Source: Cupriavidus basilensis
Lineage (GTDB): Bacteria; Pseudomonadota; Gammaproteobacteria; Burkholderiales; Burkholderiaceae
Reading direction: 5' to 3'
Assembly: GCF_029335485.1 (NCBI RefSeq)
Contig: NZ_JARJLM010000262.1
Span: 1-34,464, forward strand
DNA: 34,464 nt
Shown here in pieces: positions 23,200 through 30,027 of this stretch. The notes beneath the pieces are model-generated. The model was not told where the DNA came from and made no database searches. It was given only the letters and a program-made list of their open reading frames with translations. The stretch's first letter is position 1; each line of letters opens with the position of its first letter. A program made the position numbers and the translations under genes.

Positions 23200-24123
23200 T
23201 GTGAGCACCGGCTCGCCGGCGAAGTGCAGGCGGCTGTTCTCCAGGAACTGTTGTACCGAGGCATTGATGGCTTCCGGCGACCAGCCGGCCACGTGGGGTG
23301 TCAGGACCATGTTGGGGCAATCGAACAGCTCGGTGGGCGGCTCGGGTTCGGTCTCGTACACATCGAGGCCGGCGCCGCCGAGCGTGCCGGCACGCAGGGC
23401 GGCGGCCAGCGCCGCCGTGTCGAGCACGCTGCCGCGCGCGATATTCACCACGAACCCGCCCGGCCCGAGTTGGGCCAGCACCTCGGCACTGACCAGGTGG
23501 CGGGTGCCGCCGCCGCCCGGCGTGGCGATCACCAGGTAATCGGCCCATTCGGCCAGCGCACCCAGGCTGTCGAAGTAACGGTATGGCACGTCGTCGCGCG
23601 GCGAGCGGTTGTGATAGCCCACTTCCAGGTCGAAGCCCAGCCCGCGCTGCGCGATGCGCCGCCCGATGGTGCCGAGGCCGAGGATGCCCAGGCGCTTGCC
23701 CGAGACATTGGGCCGCAGCGGCAGCACGGTGCGCCACTTGCCGGCGCGCGTGGCCTGGTCCAGCGTCGGGATGGCGCGCACGGTGGCCAGCAGCAGCGCC
23801 ATGGCATGGTCCGCCACACAGCTGTCGTTGGTGCCGGCGCCGTTGGCGACCGTGACGCCGCGCGCCCGGGCATGGGCCACGGCGATATTCTCGTAGCCGG
23901 CACCCAGTGCGCACACCAGCTCCAGCGCGGGCATGGCGTCGATCTCGGCGGCGCTCAGCCCGACCGAGCCGATTGTCAGCACGGCGCGCACGCGTTCGCC
24001 GCATGCCTTGACCTGCGCGGCCCGGCCGGCGCTGTCCGGCGCGTAGCGCACTTCGTATTGTTCGGCAATCCAGGAAAGGTGTTCGGCGCTGACGTGGCTG
24101 AGGACAAGCAGGAGCGGCTTCAT
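23188..24123 (-). CDS. D-isomer-specific 2-hydroxyacid dehydrogenase
   Basis: A 311-residue NAD(P)-dependent enzyme that reduces a 2-keto acid, probably in the glyoxylate/hydroxypyruvate reductase group. The Rossmann motif is LGILGLGTIGRRIA (GxGxxG at 149-154), followed by HNRSPR, where Arg and Ser after the second strand favour NADPH. The catalytic residues are Arg230 (NIARGSVLD), Glu259 (DVYETEP) and His277 (LTPHVAGWSPEA). The ATG at 24123 is where the family begins. It is divergent from the SDR pair and has no obvious operon partner; substrate assignment is from family resemblance. Confidence 0.92.
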   Translation of the reverse strand: MKPLLLVLSHVSAEHLSWIAEQYEVRYAPDSAGRAAQVKACGERVRAVLTIGSVGLSAAEIDAMPALELVCALGAGYENIAVAHARARGVTVANGAGTNDSCVADHAMALLLATVRAIPTLDQATRAGKWRTVLPLRPNVSGKRLGILGLGTIGRRIAQRGLGFDLEVGYHNRSPRDDVPYRYFDSLGALAEWADYLVIATPGGGGTRHLVSAEVLAQLGPGGFVVNIARGSVLDTAALAAALRAGTLGGAGLDVYETEPEPPTELFDCPNMVLTPHVAGWSPEAINASVQQFLENSRLHFAGEPVLTPVG

Positions 24124-24372
24124 GGTCGGGCAGGGTGGAGTGGGAGGGAGGTCCCGGGGTGGGACGCAAGCTGCACCGCAGCATTGTAGCGGTGGCGCGG
24201 CGCGCTTGCCGGCGCCGCCGTGACAGCCGCCGATTATCAAATTCCTGCCAACAGTGCTTCCAATCCAGAGTGGATGATCGACCGGCCACGCATGGCCATA
24301 ATCGTTGGCATGGGCGGTGCTCCTGCTTCCTGCCGCTCCTGTCTTCCCTCACGGGTCAATGCACTCGCCAGT
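24124..24372. other. Divergent promoter region between dehydrogenase and SDR genes
   Basis: Some 250 bp without a supported gene separate the two divergent transcripts and lead into the tandem 8-bp repeat. Open frames continue into the repeat from upstream in all three plus-strand frames, but none has a ribosome site. I see no clear dyad operator. Promoters for both genes should lie here. Confidence 0.4.
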
Positions 24373-24412
24373 GCATTCAAGCATTCAAGCATTCAAGCAT
24401 TCAAGCATTCAA
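24373..24412. repeat. Five perfect tandem copies of GCATTCAA
   Basis: Five uninterrupted 8-bp units end exactly at GGAG (24413-24416), so the last unit supplies the AA of the AAGGAG ribosome site of the SDR gene at 24424. Perfect short tandem arrays are prone to slipped-strand copy change. Here such change would alter the leader length, or the frame if translation started upstream, while leaving the ribosome-site-to-ATG spacing intact. Confidence 0.95.
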
Positions 24413-24423
24413 GGAGTCTTGCC

Positions 24424-25149
24424 ATGTTCCCCGATTTCAAAGACGCCAGGGTCCTGGTGGTCGGCGGTAGTTCCGGCATCGGCCTGGCCGCCGCCGCTGG
24501 GTTTGCCGCCCGCGGCGCGAGCGTCACCATTGCCTCGCGTTCCCGGGAGAAGGTCGACGCCGCCGTGCGCGGGCTGGCTGGCAGCGCGGGCGCCGTCACC
24601 GGCGCGACGCTGGACGTCACCGACGACGCCAGCGTGGCGCGATTCATGGAAGGTGCGCAGCCGTGGGACCACGTGGTGATTTCCGCCGCGCAAACGCCCA
24701 CCGGGCAGGTGCGCCAGCTGCCGCTGGCCGATGCCTACGCCGCCATGGACAGCAAGTTCTGGGGTGCCTATCGCGTGGCGCGGCTGGTCCCGGTTCGCGC
24801 AGGCGGCTCGCTGACGCTGGTGTCCGGATTTCTGGGCATGCGGCCAAGCAAGACCTCGGTGCTGCAGGGTGCCATCAATGCCGCGCTCGAATCGCTGGGC
24901 CGCGGGCTGGCGCTGGAACTGTCGCCGGTGCGGGTCAATACCGTATCGCCCGGCCTGATCGCCACGCCGCTGTGGGACAGGCTGGACGCAGCCACGCGCC
25001 AGTCGATGTACGAGAGCGTGGCCGCGCGGCTGCCGGCGCAGCGCATCGGCCAGCCCGAGGACGTGGCCAACGCCATCCTCTACCTGGCAGGCACAGGCTA
25101 CGCCACGGGTTCGACCGTACTGGTCGATGGCGGCGGCGCCATTGCGTGA
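24424..25149 (+). CDS. Atypical short-chain dehydrogenase/reductase lacking YxxxK
   Basis: A 241-residue SDR-fold protein. The coenzyme-binding GGSSGIG is at 14-20, LDVTDD at 63-68, and the C-terminal end shows VNTVSPGLIATPLW and TGSTVLVDGGG. Ser134 is at the catalytic Ser position, but the Tyr and Lys expected about 13 and 17 residues later are replaced (VLQGAIN at about 146-152), and the NNAG motif reads ISAAQ. It therefore belongs to a divergent SDR group and may not be a standard oxidoreductase. The ATG at 24424 is preceded by AAGGAG, itself formed at the end of a tandem 8-bp repeat. It is followed 80 bp later by a normal SDR gene on the same strand. Confidence 0.88.
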   Translation: MFPDFKDARVLVVGGSSGIGLAAAAGFAARGASVTIASRSREKVDAAVRGLAGSAGAVTGATLDVTDDASVARFMEGAQPWDHVVISAAQTPTGQVRQLPLADAYAAMDSKFWGAYRVARLVPVRAGGSLTLVSGFLGMRPSKTSVLQGAINAALESLGRGLALELSPVRVNTVSPGLIATPLWDRLDAATRQSMYESVAARLPAQRIGQPEDVANAILYLAGTGYATGSTVLVDGGGAIA

Positions 25150-25229
25150 CCGGCCGGATGCGCATTGCCGCGCATCGTCTTCCCCCTTTTCTTGATTGAA
25201 TCGTCGTCCATTCGACATTGGAGTCTCAC

Positions 25230-26024
25230 ATGCAGATCGATCTCTCGGACAAGACCGCGCTGGTCACCGCTTCCACCGCCGGCATCGGGCTGGCCATCGC
25301 TACCGGGCTGGCGCGGGCCGGCGCCAGCGTGGTCATCAACGGCCGCAGCCAGGAAAGCGTGGAGCGCGCCATCGGCGCGATCGGCGTGCAGGTGCCGGGC
25401 GCGCGCCTGCGCGGCGTGCCGGCCGACGTCGGCACCGCCGCAGGCTGCGCCGCGCTGGTGGCGGCCGTGCCGGCCGTGGACATCCTCGTCAACAACGCCG
25501 GCGTCTATGGCCTGAAGGACTTCTTCGACCTCGGCGACGAGGACTGGACCCACATCTTCGAGATGAACGTCATGTCCGGCGTGCGCCTGTCGCGTGCTTA
25601 TCTGCCGGGGATGACGCGGCAGCAGTGGGGCCGCGTGGTCTTTATCTCGTCGGAATCGGCGCTCAATGTGCCGGAAGACATGATCCACTACGGCTTCTCC
25701 AAGACCTCGCAGCTGTCCATATCGCGCGGGCTGGCCAAGCGCCTGCGCGGCACCGGGATCACCGTCAATGCCGTGTTGCCGGGCCCGACACTCTCGGATG
25801 GCCTGCGCGGCATGCTGGAGGGCCCCGCGGCAGAGGCGGGGGTCAGCGTGGAAGCCGTGGCGGCGGACTTCATCAAGGCGCATCGCCCCAGCTCGATCCT
25901 GCAGCGCGCGGCCACCGTGGAAGAGGTGGCCAATATGGTGGTGTACGTCTGCTCCCGACAGGCGTCGGCCACCACCGGGGCGGCATTGCGGGTGGACGGC
26001 GGCGTGGTCGATACCATCGCCTGA
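25230..26024 (+). CDS. Classical short-chain dehydrogenase/reductase
   Basis: A 264-residue SDR with all family motifs: TASTAGIG at 13-20, NNAG at 89-92, structural Asn113, and the catalytic Ser141, Tyr154 and Lys158 (HYGFSKTSQ). The C terminus has TTGAALRVDGG. An NAD(P)-dependent alcohol/ketone oxidoreductase of 3-oxoacyl-reductase appearance; the substrate is not identifiable. The ATG at 25230 has GGAG six bases upstream; a nearby in-frame TTG at 25218 is less likely. It is on the same strand as the atypical SDR gene, and the two may be co-transcribed and perhaps act together. A copy of the 18-bp dispersed repeat lies 35 bp after the stop. Confidence 0.93.
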   Translation: MQIDLSDKTALVTASTAGIGLAIATGLARAGASVVINGRSQESVERAIGAIGVQVPGARLRGVPADVGTAAGCAALVAAVPAVDILVNNAGVYGLKDFFDLGDEDWTHIFEMNVMSGVRLSRAYLPGMTRQQWGRVVFISSESALNVPEDMIHYGFSKTSQLSISRGLAKRLRGTGITVNAVLPGPTLSDGLRGMLEGPAAEAGVSVEAVAADFIKAHRPSSILQRAATVEEVANMVVYVCSRQASATTGAALRVDGGVVDTIA

Positions 26025-26059
26025 GCTGCAAAAGAGGGGAAAAAAGGGCGCCGGCATTC

Positions 26060-26077
26060 ACGCAGAAACGGGTACGC
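26060..26077 (+). repeat. Dispersed 18-bp repeat, copy 4
   Basis: The ACGCAGAAACGGGTACGC core followed by TTTG, between the second SDR gene and the DUF5329 gene. Same strand as the other copies. Confidence 0.95.
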
Positions 26078-26174
26078 TTTGCGCCCGCGGCAGGGGATCG
26101 CGCACCACGCGAGGCTTGAAGCGGAACGCAAATGCCGTTCTAATGCAGCGGATACGACTGACCTATCCTTGCCA

Positions 26175-26564
26175 ATGAAACCTGCTTTCCTGTCTTCCCT
26201 GCTACTGTCCGCCGCGCTGGCGGTTTCCGCCGCTTCCGCCAGCGCCGCCCCGCCGCCGGCTGCCACGCAGGCCGAAGTCAGCCATCTTCTTGCCTACCTC
26301 GCCGGCTCGAACTGCCAGTTCAACCGCAACGGCAGCTGGTATCCGGCACCCGACGCGGCCGCCCACCTGAAGAAGAAGTACGACTACCTCGCCGACAAGG
26401 GGGCGATTGGCTCCAGCGAGGCCTTTATCGAACTGGGCGCGAGCAAGAGCAGCGTCAGCGGCAAGCCCTATCTGGTCAAATGCGGGCAGGCCCAGCCGGT
26501 GGAGAGCGCGCCGTGGCTGGGTGCCGAACTGGCGCGCTATCGCCAGAAGGCGCCCGGGAAATAA
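26175..26564 (+). CDS. Secreted DUF5329-like protein
   Basis: A 129-residue exported protein. Residues 1-25 form a signal peptide (MKPAF, a hydrophobic core LSSLLLSAALAVSA and an ASASA-A cleavage pattern). The mature part resembles DUF5329: a helix around EVSHLLAYLAGSNCQF, then NGSWYPAPDAAAHLKKKYDYL, an EAFIELGASKSS segment, GKPYLVKCG and a C-terminal WLGAELARYR helix. The two cysteines of the mature protein (in SNCQF and VKCG) may form a disulfide. Function is unknown; the location is periplasm. No strong ribosome site precedes the ATG at 26175. It is flanked on both sides by copies of the 18-bp dispersed repeat. Confidence 0.85.
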   Translation: MKPAFLSSLLLSAALAVSAASASAAPPPAATQAEVSHLLAYLAGSNCQFNRNGSWYPAPDAAAHLKKKYDYLADKGAIGSSEAFIELGASKSSVSGKPYLVKCGQAQPVESAPWLGAELARYRQKAPGK

Positions 26565-26578
26565 GCCCGACCGAGGGC

Positions 26579-26596
26579 ACGCAGAAACGGGTACGC
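26579..26596 (+). repeat. Dispersed 18-bp repeat, copy 5
   Basis: The same 18-base core, starting 15 bp after the DUF5329 stop; the flank here is ATGG rather than TTTG. Copies 4 and 5 bracket the DUF5329 gene at a spacing of 519 bp. Confidence 0.95.
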
Positions 26597-27123
26597 ATGG
26601 CCTCCCGGTACCGCACCGGCAAGCCATGACATCCGCGCGACGCCGGCGGTCTGCGCCGCCCTCGCGGCGCCGGGCCGGATCTGCCGGCGGCCGGCCGGAA
26701 GCCGGCCAAGCCCGTCCTCCCGGCAGACGGTATGCCTGCGGCGAGCGCGCCGACCTCGCCTGCCAGGGAGATCATCCCTCCAGCCCATCTCATCATCCGC
26801 CAACTGATCGATTGCAGTGTGCGTCTTGCGCGACCAAGAATGGAAGCGGAAGAACGGCGAACCGATCGCGGCGCATTCTGGTGGAGCGTCCACGGTATCG
26901 CCGCGCCCGGTCGACAAGTGGGGCGCTGGACGTGACCGATGATAGAGGCGCGCCAGTCTGATCACTACAACCGCGACGGTGAGTGCCGCGTGTGCTACGC
27001 GCAAGCCGATCGCTCGAGCGCTCGGGTGAGCGCATATGCGCCGCTGCCGGGGGGCGGCGGGCGCGGTGTCCCATCGCCGTATGCACTGGGCGATCGGGCA
27101 TGGATGTACTTTCGGGAGGGGGC
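26597..27123. other. Long intergenic region before tadE, with hairpins and palindromes
   Basis: No supported gene. GCGCCGC-N4-GCGGCGC (26653-26670) and GGCCGG-N3-CCGGCC (26693-26707) can form strong hairpins soon after the DUF5329 gene, but neither is followed by a T-tract. Nearer tadE there are palindromes CGAGCGCTCG (27015-27024) and GCGCATATGCGC (27030-27041). Open frames of up to 155 codons on the minus strand lack motifs and ribosome sites. The tadE promoter should be in the last 150 bp. Confidence 0.45.
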
Positions 27124-27537
27124 ATGAAAAACCAAAGGGAAAAGGGCGCTGCTGCTGTAGAGTTCGCCCTGGTGTTACCGACCTTTCTGGCGCTCACATT
27201 CGGCATCGTCGAGTACAGCATCGCACTCTACGACAAAGCCGTCATCACCAATGCGAGCCGCGAAGCTGCGAGAGCCGGCATTGTCCTGAAGAATCCGAAA
27301 TTGACCACTAGCGACATTCAGAATGTCGCATTGAATTATTGCCAGGCCAATCTGATCACGTTTGGAAAATCATCCACTCCTACGGTAAGCGTTCCGGCCG
27401 GAAGCGGCGGGAGTTTCGGATCCGCCCTCACTGTTTCCGTGTCTTATAGCTACTCGGGACTTGCGCTGGGGAAAATGATCAGTGCCTTCACTGGTCCATT
27501 CAATTTAACGGCAACGACTAGCATGAACAACGAGTGA
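27124..27537 (+). CDS. tadE: TadE-like pseudopilin
   Basis: A 137-residue TadE-family minor pilin of the Tad/Flp secretion system. The N terminus is short and basic (MKNQREKG), followed by a prepilin-like junction G-AAAVE, with Glu at position +5, and a hydrophobic helix ALVLPTFLALTFGIVEYS. The conserved ITNASREAARAGI follows the helix, then a Ser/Thr-rich periplasmic tail. The ATG at 27124 has GGGAGGGGG just upstream. The gene and its neighbour are clearly less GC-rich than the surrounding genes. It would assemble with the tadG product in the periplasm to support the pilus made by tadZABC at the right of the window, if that locus is complete beyond the edge. Confidence 0.9.
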   Translation: MKNQREKGAAAVEFALVLPTFLALTFGIVEYSIALYDKAVITNASREAARAGIVLKNPKLTTSDIQNVALNYCQANLITFGKSSTPTVSVPAGSGGSFGSALTVSVSYSYSGLALGKMISAFTGPFNLTATTSMNNE

Positions 27538-27560
27538 GCCTATCCGGCGCGAGGCATATC

Positions 27561-28736
27561 ATGCAAAATCGACACGAAACGAGATATCTCCCGAGCTGCA
27601 TCCAACGGCGCCACGCTCCGTCCAAAAGATGCAATCGCCGCGGCAAACAAAAGGGTTCGATAGCCGTATTGGCCGCACTTTCCTTGACTGCGCTGCTGGG
27701 CTTCGCTGCGCTGGCCGTCGACGTGGCTGATCTATACCTGGTGCGCAATGAGCTGCAGAATGCGGCAGACGCCGCAGCTTTAGCCGGCGCGCCATGTATT
27801 TACGCTCGAGCGCAATGCCTGAATACAAAAAACACCGCTCCCGACTGGAGTACCGCGCAACAAAAGTCGAGCGCCGCGATTGCCATGAATAGATCGACCG
27901 GCGCCGCGCTGACCAATGGCCTGGTGGAGTATGGCTATTGGAATATTACCGGTTCCCCGGCTGGATTGCAGGCACTTCCGATGAAACCCGGAAGCAACGA
28001 TCTGCCTGCGGTGAAGGTCACCATCAGCAGGTCGACGGGCAATAATGGTGGTGTTGTGCCGACCTTCTTTGCAAGAATTTTTGGTGTCAAAGGCACACCG
28101 GTGTCTGCGAGCGCGGTTGCGGTCATTTCATACCCTGGCTATGCAGGACCAGGCAGCCTTTTCCCGGTGGCCATCACGAAGTGCATGTACGACAATTATT
28201 GGAATTCCACCACCGGAGCGCCATATACCGCGACCTCCACCAACCCAAGCGGATTCGATTTGCCTCAAACGATCGGCCAGCCCTATATTTTCAAAGTCAC
28301 GTCGTCCTATCATGCCGGCCCTTGCGAGGCGGGCCAATGGACGTCTTTGGACATCGATAGCAACAATGTGCCGACCATTCGCAATCTCATCAGCAATGGC
28401 AATTCAGCCGGGGTTCTGATTGACGGCAGTACAAATGGTAGCGTCTGGATTCAGCCCGGAACGAAAACGACGCTGTATTCCAGCGTTGACGCCTGTAGCG
28501 CGGAAGGCACCAAATCTTGCGAGTATGTGACGGTCCCCGTTGTGCAGGACATCTCCACTCACGCATACAATGCCGTGGTGGCGTTCGCCTGCCTGCATAT
28601 ACTATCGGCAACGGGAGGGAGCGGAAAATATATCGTAGTCCAGATGAGCAACAACCCGGATTATTGCCAGGCCTCGAATTCCGGCGGTATTGGGCCAGCA
28701 TATGGCTCGCTCACACCGCCAAGATTGGCGCACTAG
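27561..28736 (+). CDS. tadG: TadG-like pilus-assembly protein
   Basis: A 391-residue protein with a basic cytoplasmic N terminus (about 30 residues), one membrane helix (SIAVLAALSLTALLGFAALAV) and the TadG-like signature DVADLYLVRNELQNAADAAALAGA. The rest is a large, Gly/Ser/Thr/Asn-rich extracytoplasmic region with many cysteines, probably beta-rich and disulfide-bonded, without an evident von Willebrand A domain. The ATG at 27561 has GAGG six bases upstream; a GTG at 27534 overlapping the tadE stop is the alternative. Base composition is low for this genome. It ends convergently toward a gene remnant and the tadC end of the minus-strand operon. Confidence 0.85.
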   Translation: MQNRHETRYLPSCIQRRHAPSKRCNRRGKQKGSIAVLAALSLTALLGFAALAVDVADLYLVRNELQNAADAAALAGAPCIYARAQCLNTKNTAPDWSTAQQKSSAAIAMNRSTGAALTNGLVEYGYWNITGSPAGLQALPMKPGSNDLPAVKVTISRSTGNNGGVVPTFFARIFGVKGTPVSASAVAVISYPGYAGPGSLFPVAITKCMYDNYWNSTTGAPYTATSTNPSGFDLPQTIGQPYIFKVTSSYHAGPCEAGQWTSLDIDSNNVPTIRNLISNGNSAGVLIDGSTNGSVWIQPGTKTTLYSSVDACSAEGTKSCEYVTVPVVQDISTHAYNAVVAFACLHILSATGGSGKYIVVQMSNNPDYCQASNSGGIGPAYGSLTPPRLAH

Positions 28737-29349
28737 CGTCGCACCACTACGCCGGTTGGACTCCCTTTGGACTTCCTTCCGCATCGTCCCAGGCCGGCAT
28801 GCAGCCAAGCATCCAACAACGCCTTTTCTGCGCTTGACCCGGCGGGCACGAGCCCGGGCCAGGCCCAGGATCCGCCACGACCGCAGCCGGCGCCGCCACC
28901 AAACGGCACAGCAGCCCATGGTTGCCGCCGCAGCAAATAATCCTATTCTTCTCATCCTGGATTCGGGCCAGGCGCGGTCGGGAAGCTGGATGCATGGCTG
29001 CGGGTGCTTGTGAGCATCCCAAGCCCATGAATGCGCCCCGGCGTTCGCGAAGAAACGGTTCTGCCCCATAAAGGGAGCGGCACGGCCGCGATGACCGACC
29101 CGTGGCTGGTGCGAGCCCGTGGCGTTATCGGACGTCACGGCGTGAGCCCGCATCCGAGCACGCTGCGGGAATCGTCGACGACCGTGGCGAGCGGCGCGAG
29201 CCGCATCCCGTTTGAGAGATCGAGCCGAATTCGACGCTTCCCATGGCGCCGCCGTTCGTCGACGATGGTGGAGCAAGCCAGGGCAATGCGCAAGCGAGAC
29301 GACGAGGTGTGCCCGAACGCGGTGGGGATCGGGGTGCCGCCTGCCGGAG
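28737..29349. other. Region with no intact gene
   Basis: About 610 bp after tadG. The part beyond about 29,125 may be the frameshifted tail of the PilY1-like remnant, since it continues on the same strand without recognisable motifs. A 117-codon minus-strand frame starting at 28955 begins with a hydrophobic stretch but runs antisense through the tadG end and looks spurious. No terminator for tadG was seen. Confidence 0.4.
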
Positions 29350-29770
29350 ATTTCCGCCGATGCCGCCGACATAAAGCCGCCCGATGTACCCGTCGCCGTT
29401 GCAGTCGAGCGGCGTGACGGACGAGGGAATCGAGCGGGCCAGGCCCGGTAGCGTAAAACAGGTGCCGCTCAAGCCGCTGCAATTGCGTCGGGCGCTCCAC
29501 AGGAGCGCACCGATGACGGCATCGAAGGTCACGATGCAGCGTTCGATGGAGGCTACGCCGAACGATGGGGCGCTGTCTTCTGCCGGGTCCCAGCCGGCAC
29601 CCATCGCCACCGGCGGGTTGGCGCCGCCGCATCGCCTTCAGCTGGGTCCAGGTCCGGCCGAGTTGGGCGACGTCGGCGCTACTGGCTTGCCACAGGAAGC
29701 GCGGATTGACAGGGGGGCAGCCACGTCGAGGGCCGCTTCAATTTCGCCCCCAGTGGCTTCCGTGCCCATG
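29350..29770 (-). pseudogene. Decayed PilY1-like (type IV pilus tip/assembly) gene fragment
   Basis: Read on the minus strand, three frames together give consecutive PilY1-like segments. First comes TGGEIEAALDVAAP (near 29,755-29,715), then in a second frame NPRFLWQASSADVAQLGRTW, then in a third AMGAGWDPAEDSAP, IERCIVTFDAVIGALLW, SIPSSVTPLDCNGDGYIGRL and YVGGIGGN (ending about 29,350). The order and content match the C-terminal propeller region of PilY1, including the calcium-loop-like DCNGDGY. At least two frameshifts, one at a six-C run near 29,713, break the frame, and no start or full-length domain remains. PilY1 acts with type IV pili, so a remnant here, between tad genes, is a scar of an older arrangement or rearrangement. 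Confidence 0.75.
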
Positions 29771-29835
29771 GCTCGTCTCCATCATGCCAAGCGTACTGTG
29801 TAGCGGAAGCCGGAGAGGCGGTGCTTCGGGTTGCG

Positions 29836-30024
29836 CTACGCGTCGATTTGCCTGCTTCGGCTGCTGATTGGATTTCGCCGCTTTCCGGTCACCGGCTTGG
29901 GATCCCGGAGCCGGATCAGGTCACCACGCACCAAAGCAAAAAGGCCCGGAACGGAGCCGGGCAATGGGTTGTTCTTCAGCCATTGCTGCCATAGCGGCTG
30001 AAGAACCTCCCGGGGTCGTGCCAT
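29836..30024 (-). CDS. Possible 62-residue protein coupled to tadC, unknown
   Basis: A small frame whose ATG lies three bases after the tadC stop and has a perfect AAGGAGG seven bases upstream, formed by the last tadC codons. The product is basic, with MARPREVLQPLWQQWLKNN at its start; no family is recognised. A hairpin and a terminator-like structure lie inside it, so it may be a chance frame or a shortened relic of a gene that once followed tadC. TadD would be expected there in many tad loci, but the sequence does not resemble a TPR protein. Confidence 0.4.
   Translation of the reverse strand: MARPREVLQPLWQQWLKNNPLPGSVPGLFALVRGDLIRLRDPKPVTGKRRNPISSRSRQIDA
29935..29962 (-). terminator. Rho-independent terminator for the tad operon
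   Basis: On the minus strand GCCCGG (complement of 29957-29962) pairs with CCGGGC (complement of 29944-29949) around a 7-base loop, followed by CCTTTTTGCTTTGG. It is downstream of tadC and fits an intrinsic terminator for the minus-strand operon. Confidence 0.65.
29971..30006. repeat. 11-bp inverted repeat after tadC
   Basis: GTTCTTCAGCC (29971-29981) and GGCTGAAGAAC (29996-30006) are perfect inverted arms around a 14-base centre. They lie between the tadC stop and the terminator. They could form an mRNA-stabilising hairpin or mark an old junction. Confidence 0.8.
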
Positions 30025-30027
30025 CCT

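Noticed and set aside
13974-26596. CRISPR-like array from the repeated 18-mer
   Set aside because: Spacing ranges from about 0.5 to 5 kb, genes lie between the copies, and no cas gene is present.
26653-26707. GC-rich hairpins as a terminator for the DUF5329 gene
   Set aside because: Stems are strong but no T-tract follows; listed only as structures in the intergenic region.
26537-27004. 155-codon minus-strand frame across the gap before tadE
   Set aside because: It reads through a dispersed repeat and the DUF5329 3' end, and shows no motif or ribosome site.
28602-28955. Minus-strand frame starting with a hydrophobic, lipoprotein-like segment near 28,955
   Set aside because: The lipobox is poor, the hydrophobic stretch quickly turns very Arg-rich, and the frame overlaps the tadG 3' end.
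29047-29064. Possible sixth copy of the dispersed repeat
   Set aside because: Only about 13 of 18 bases match around AGAAACGG, which is not convincing beside five exact copies.
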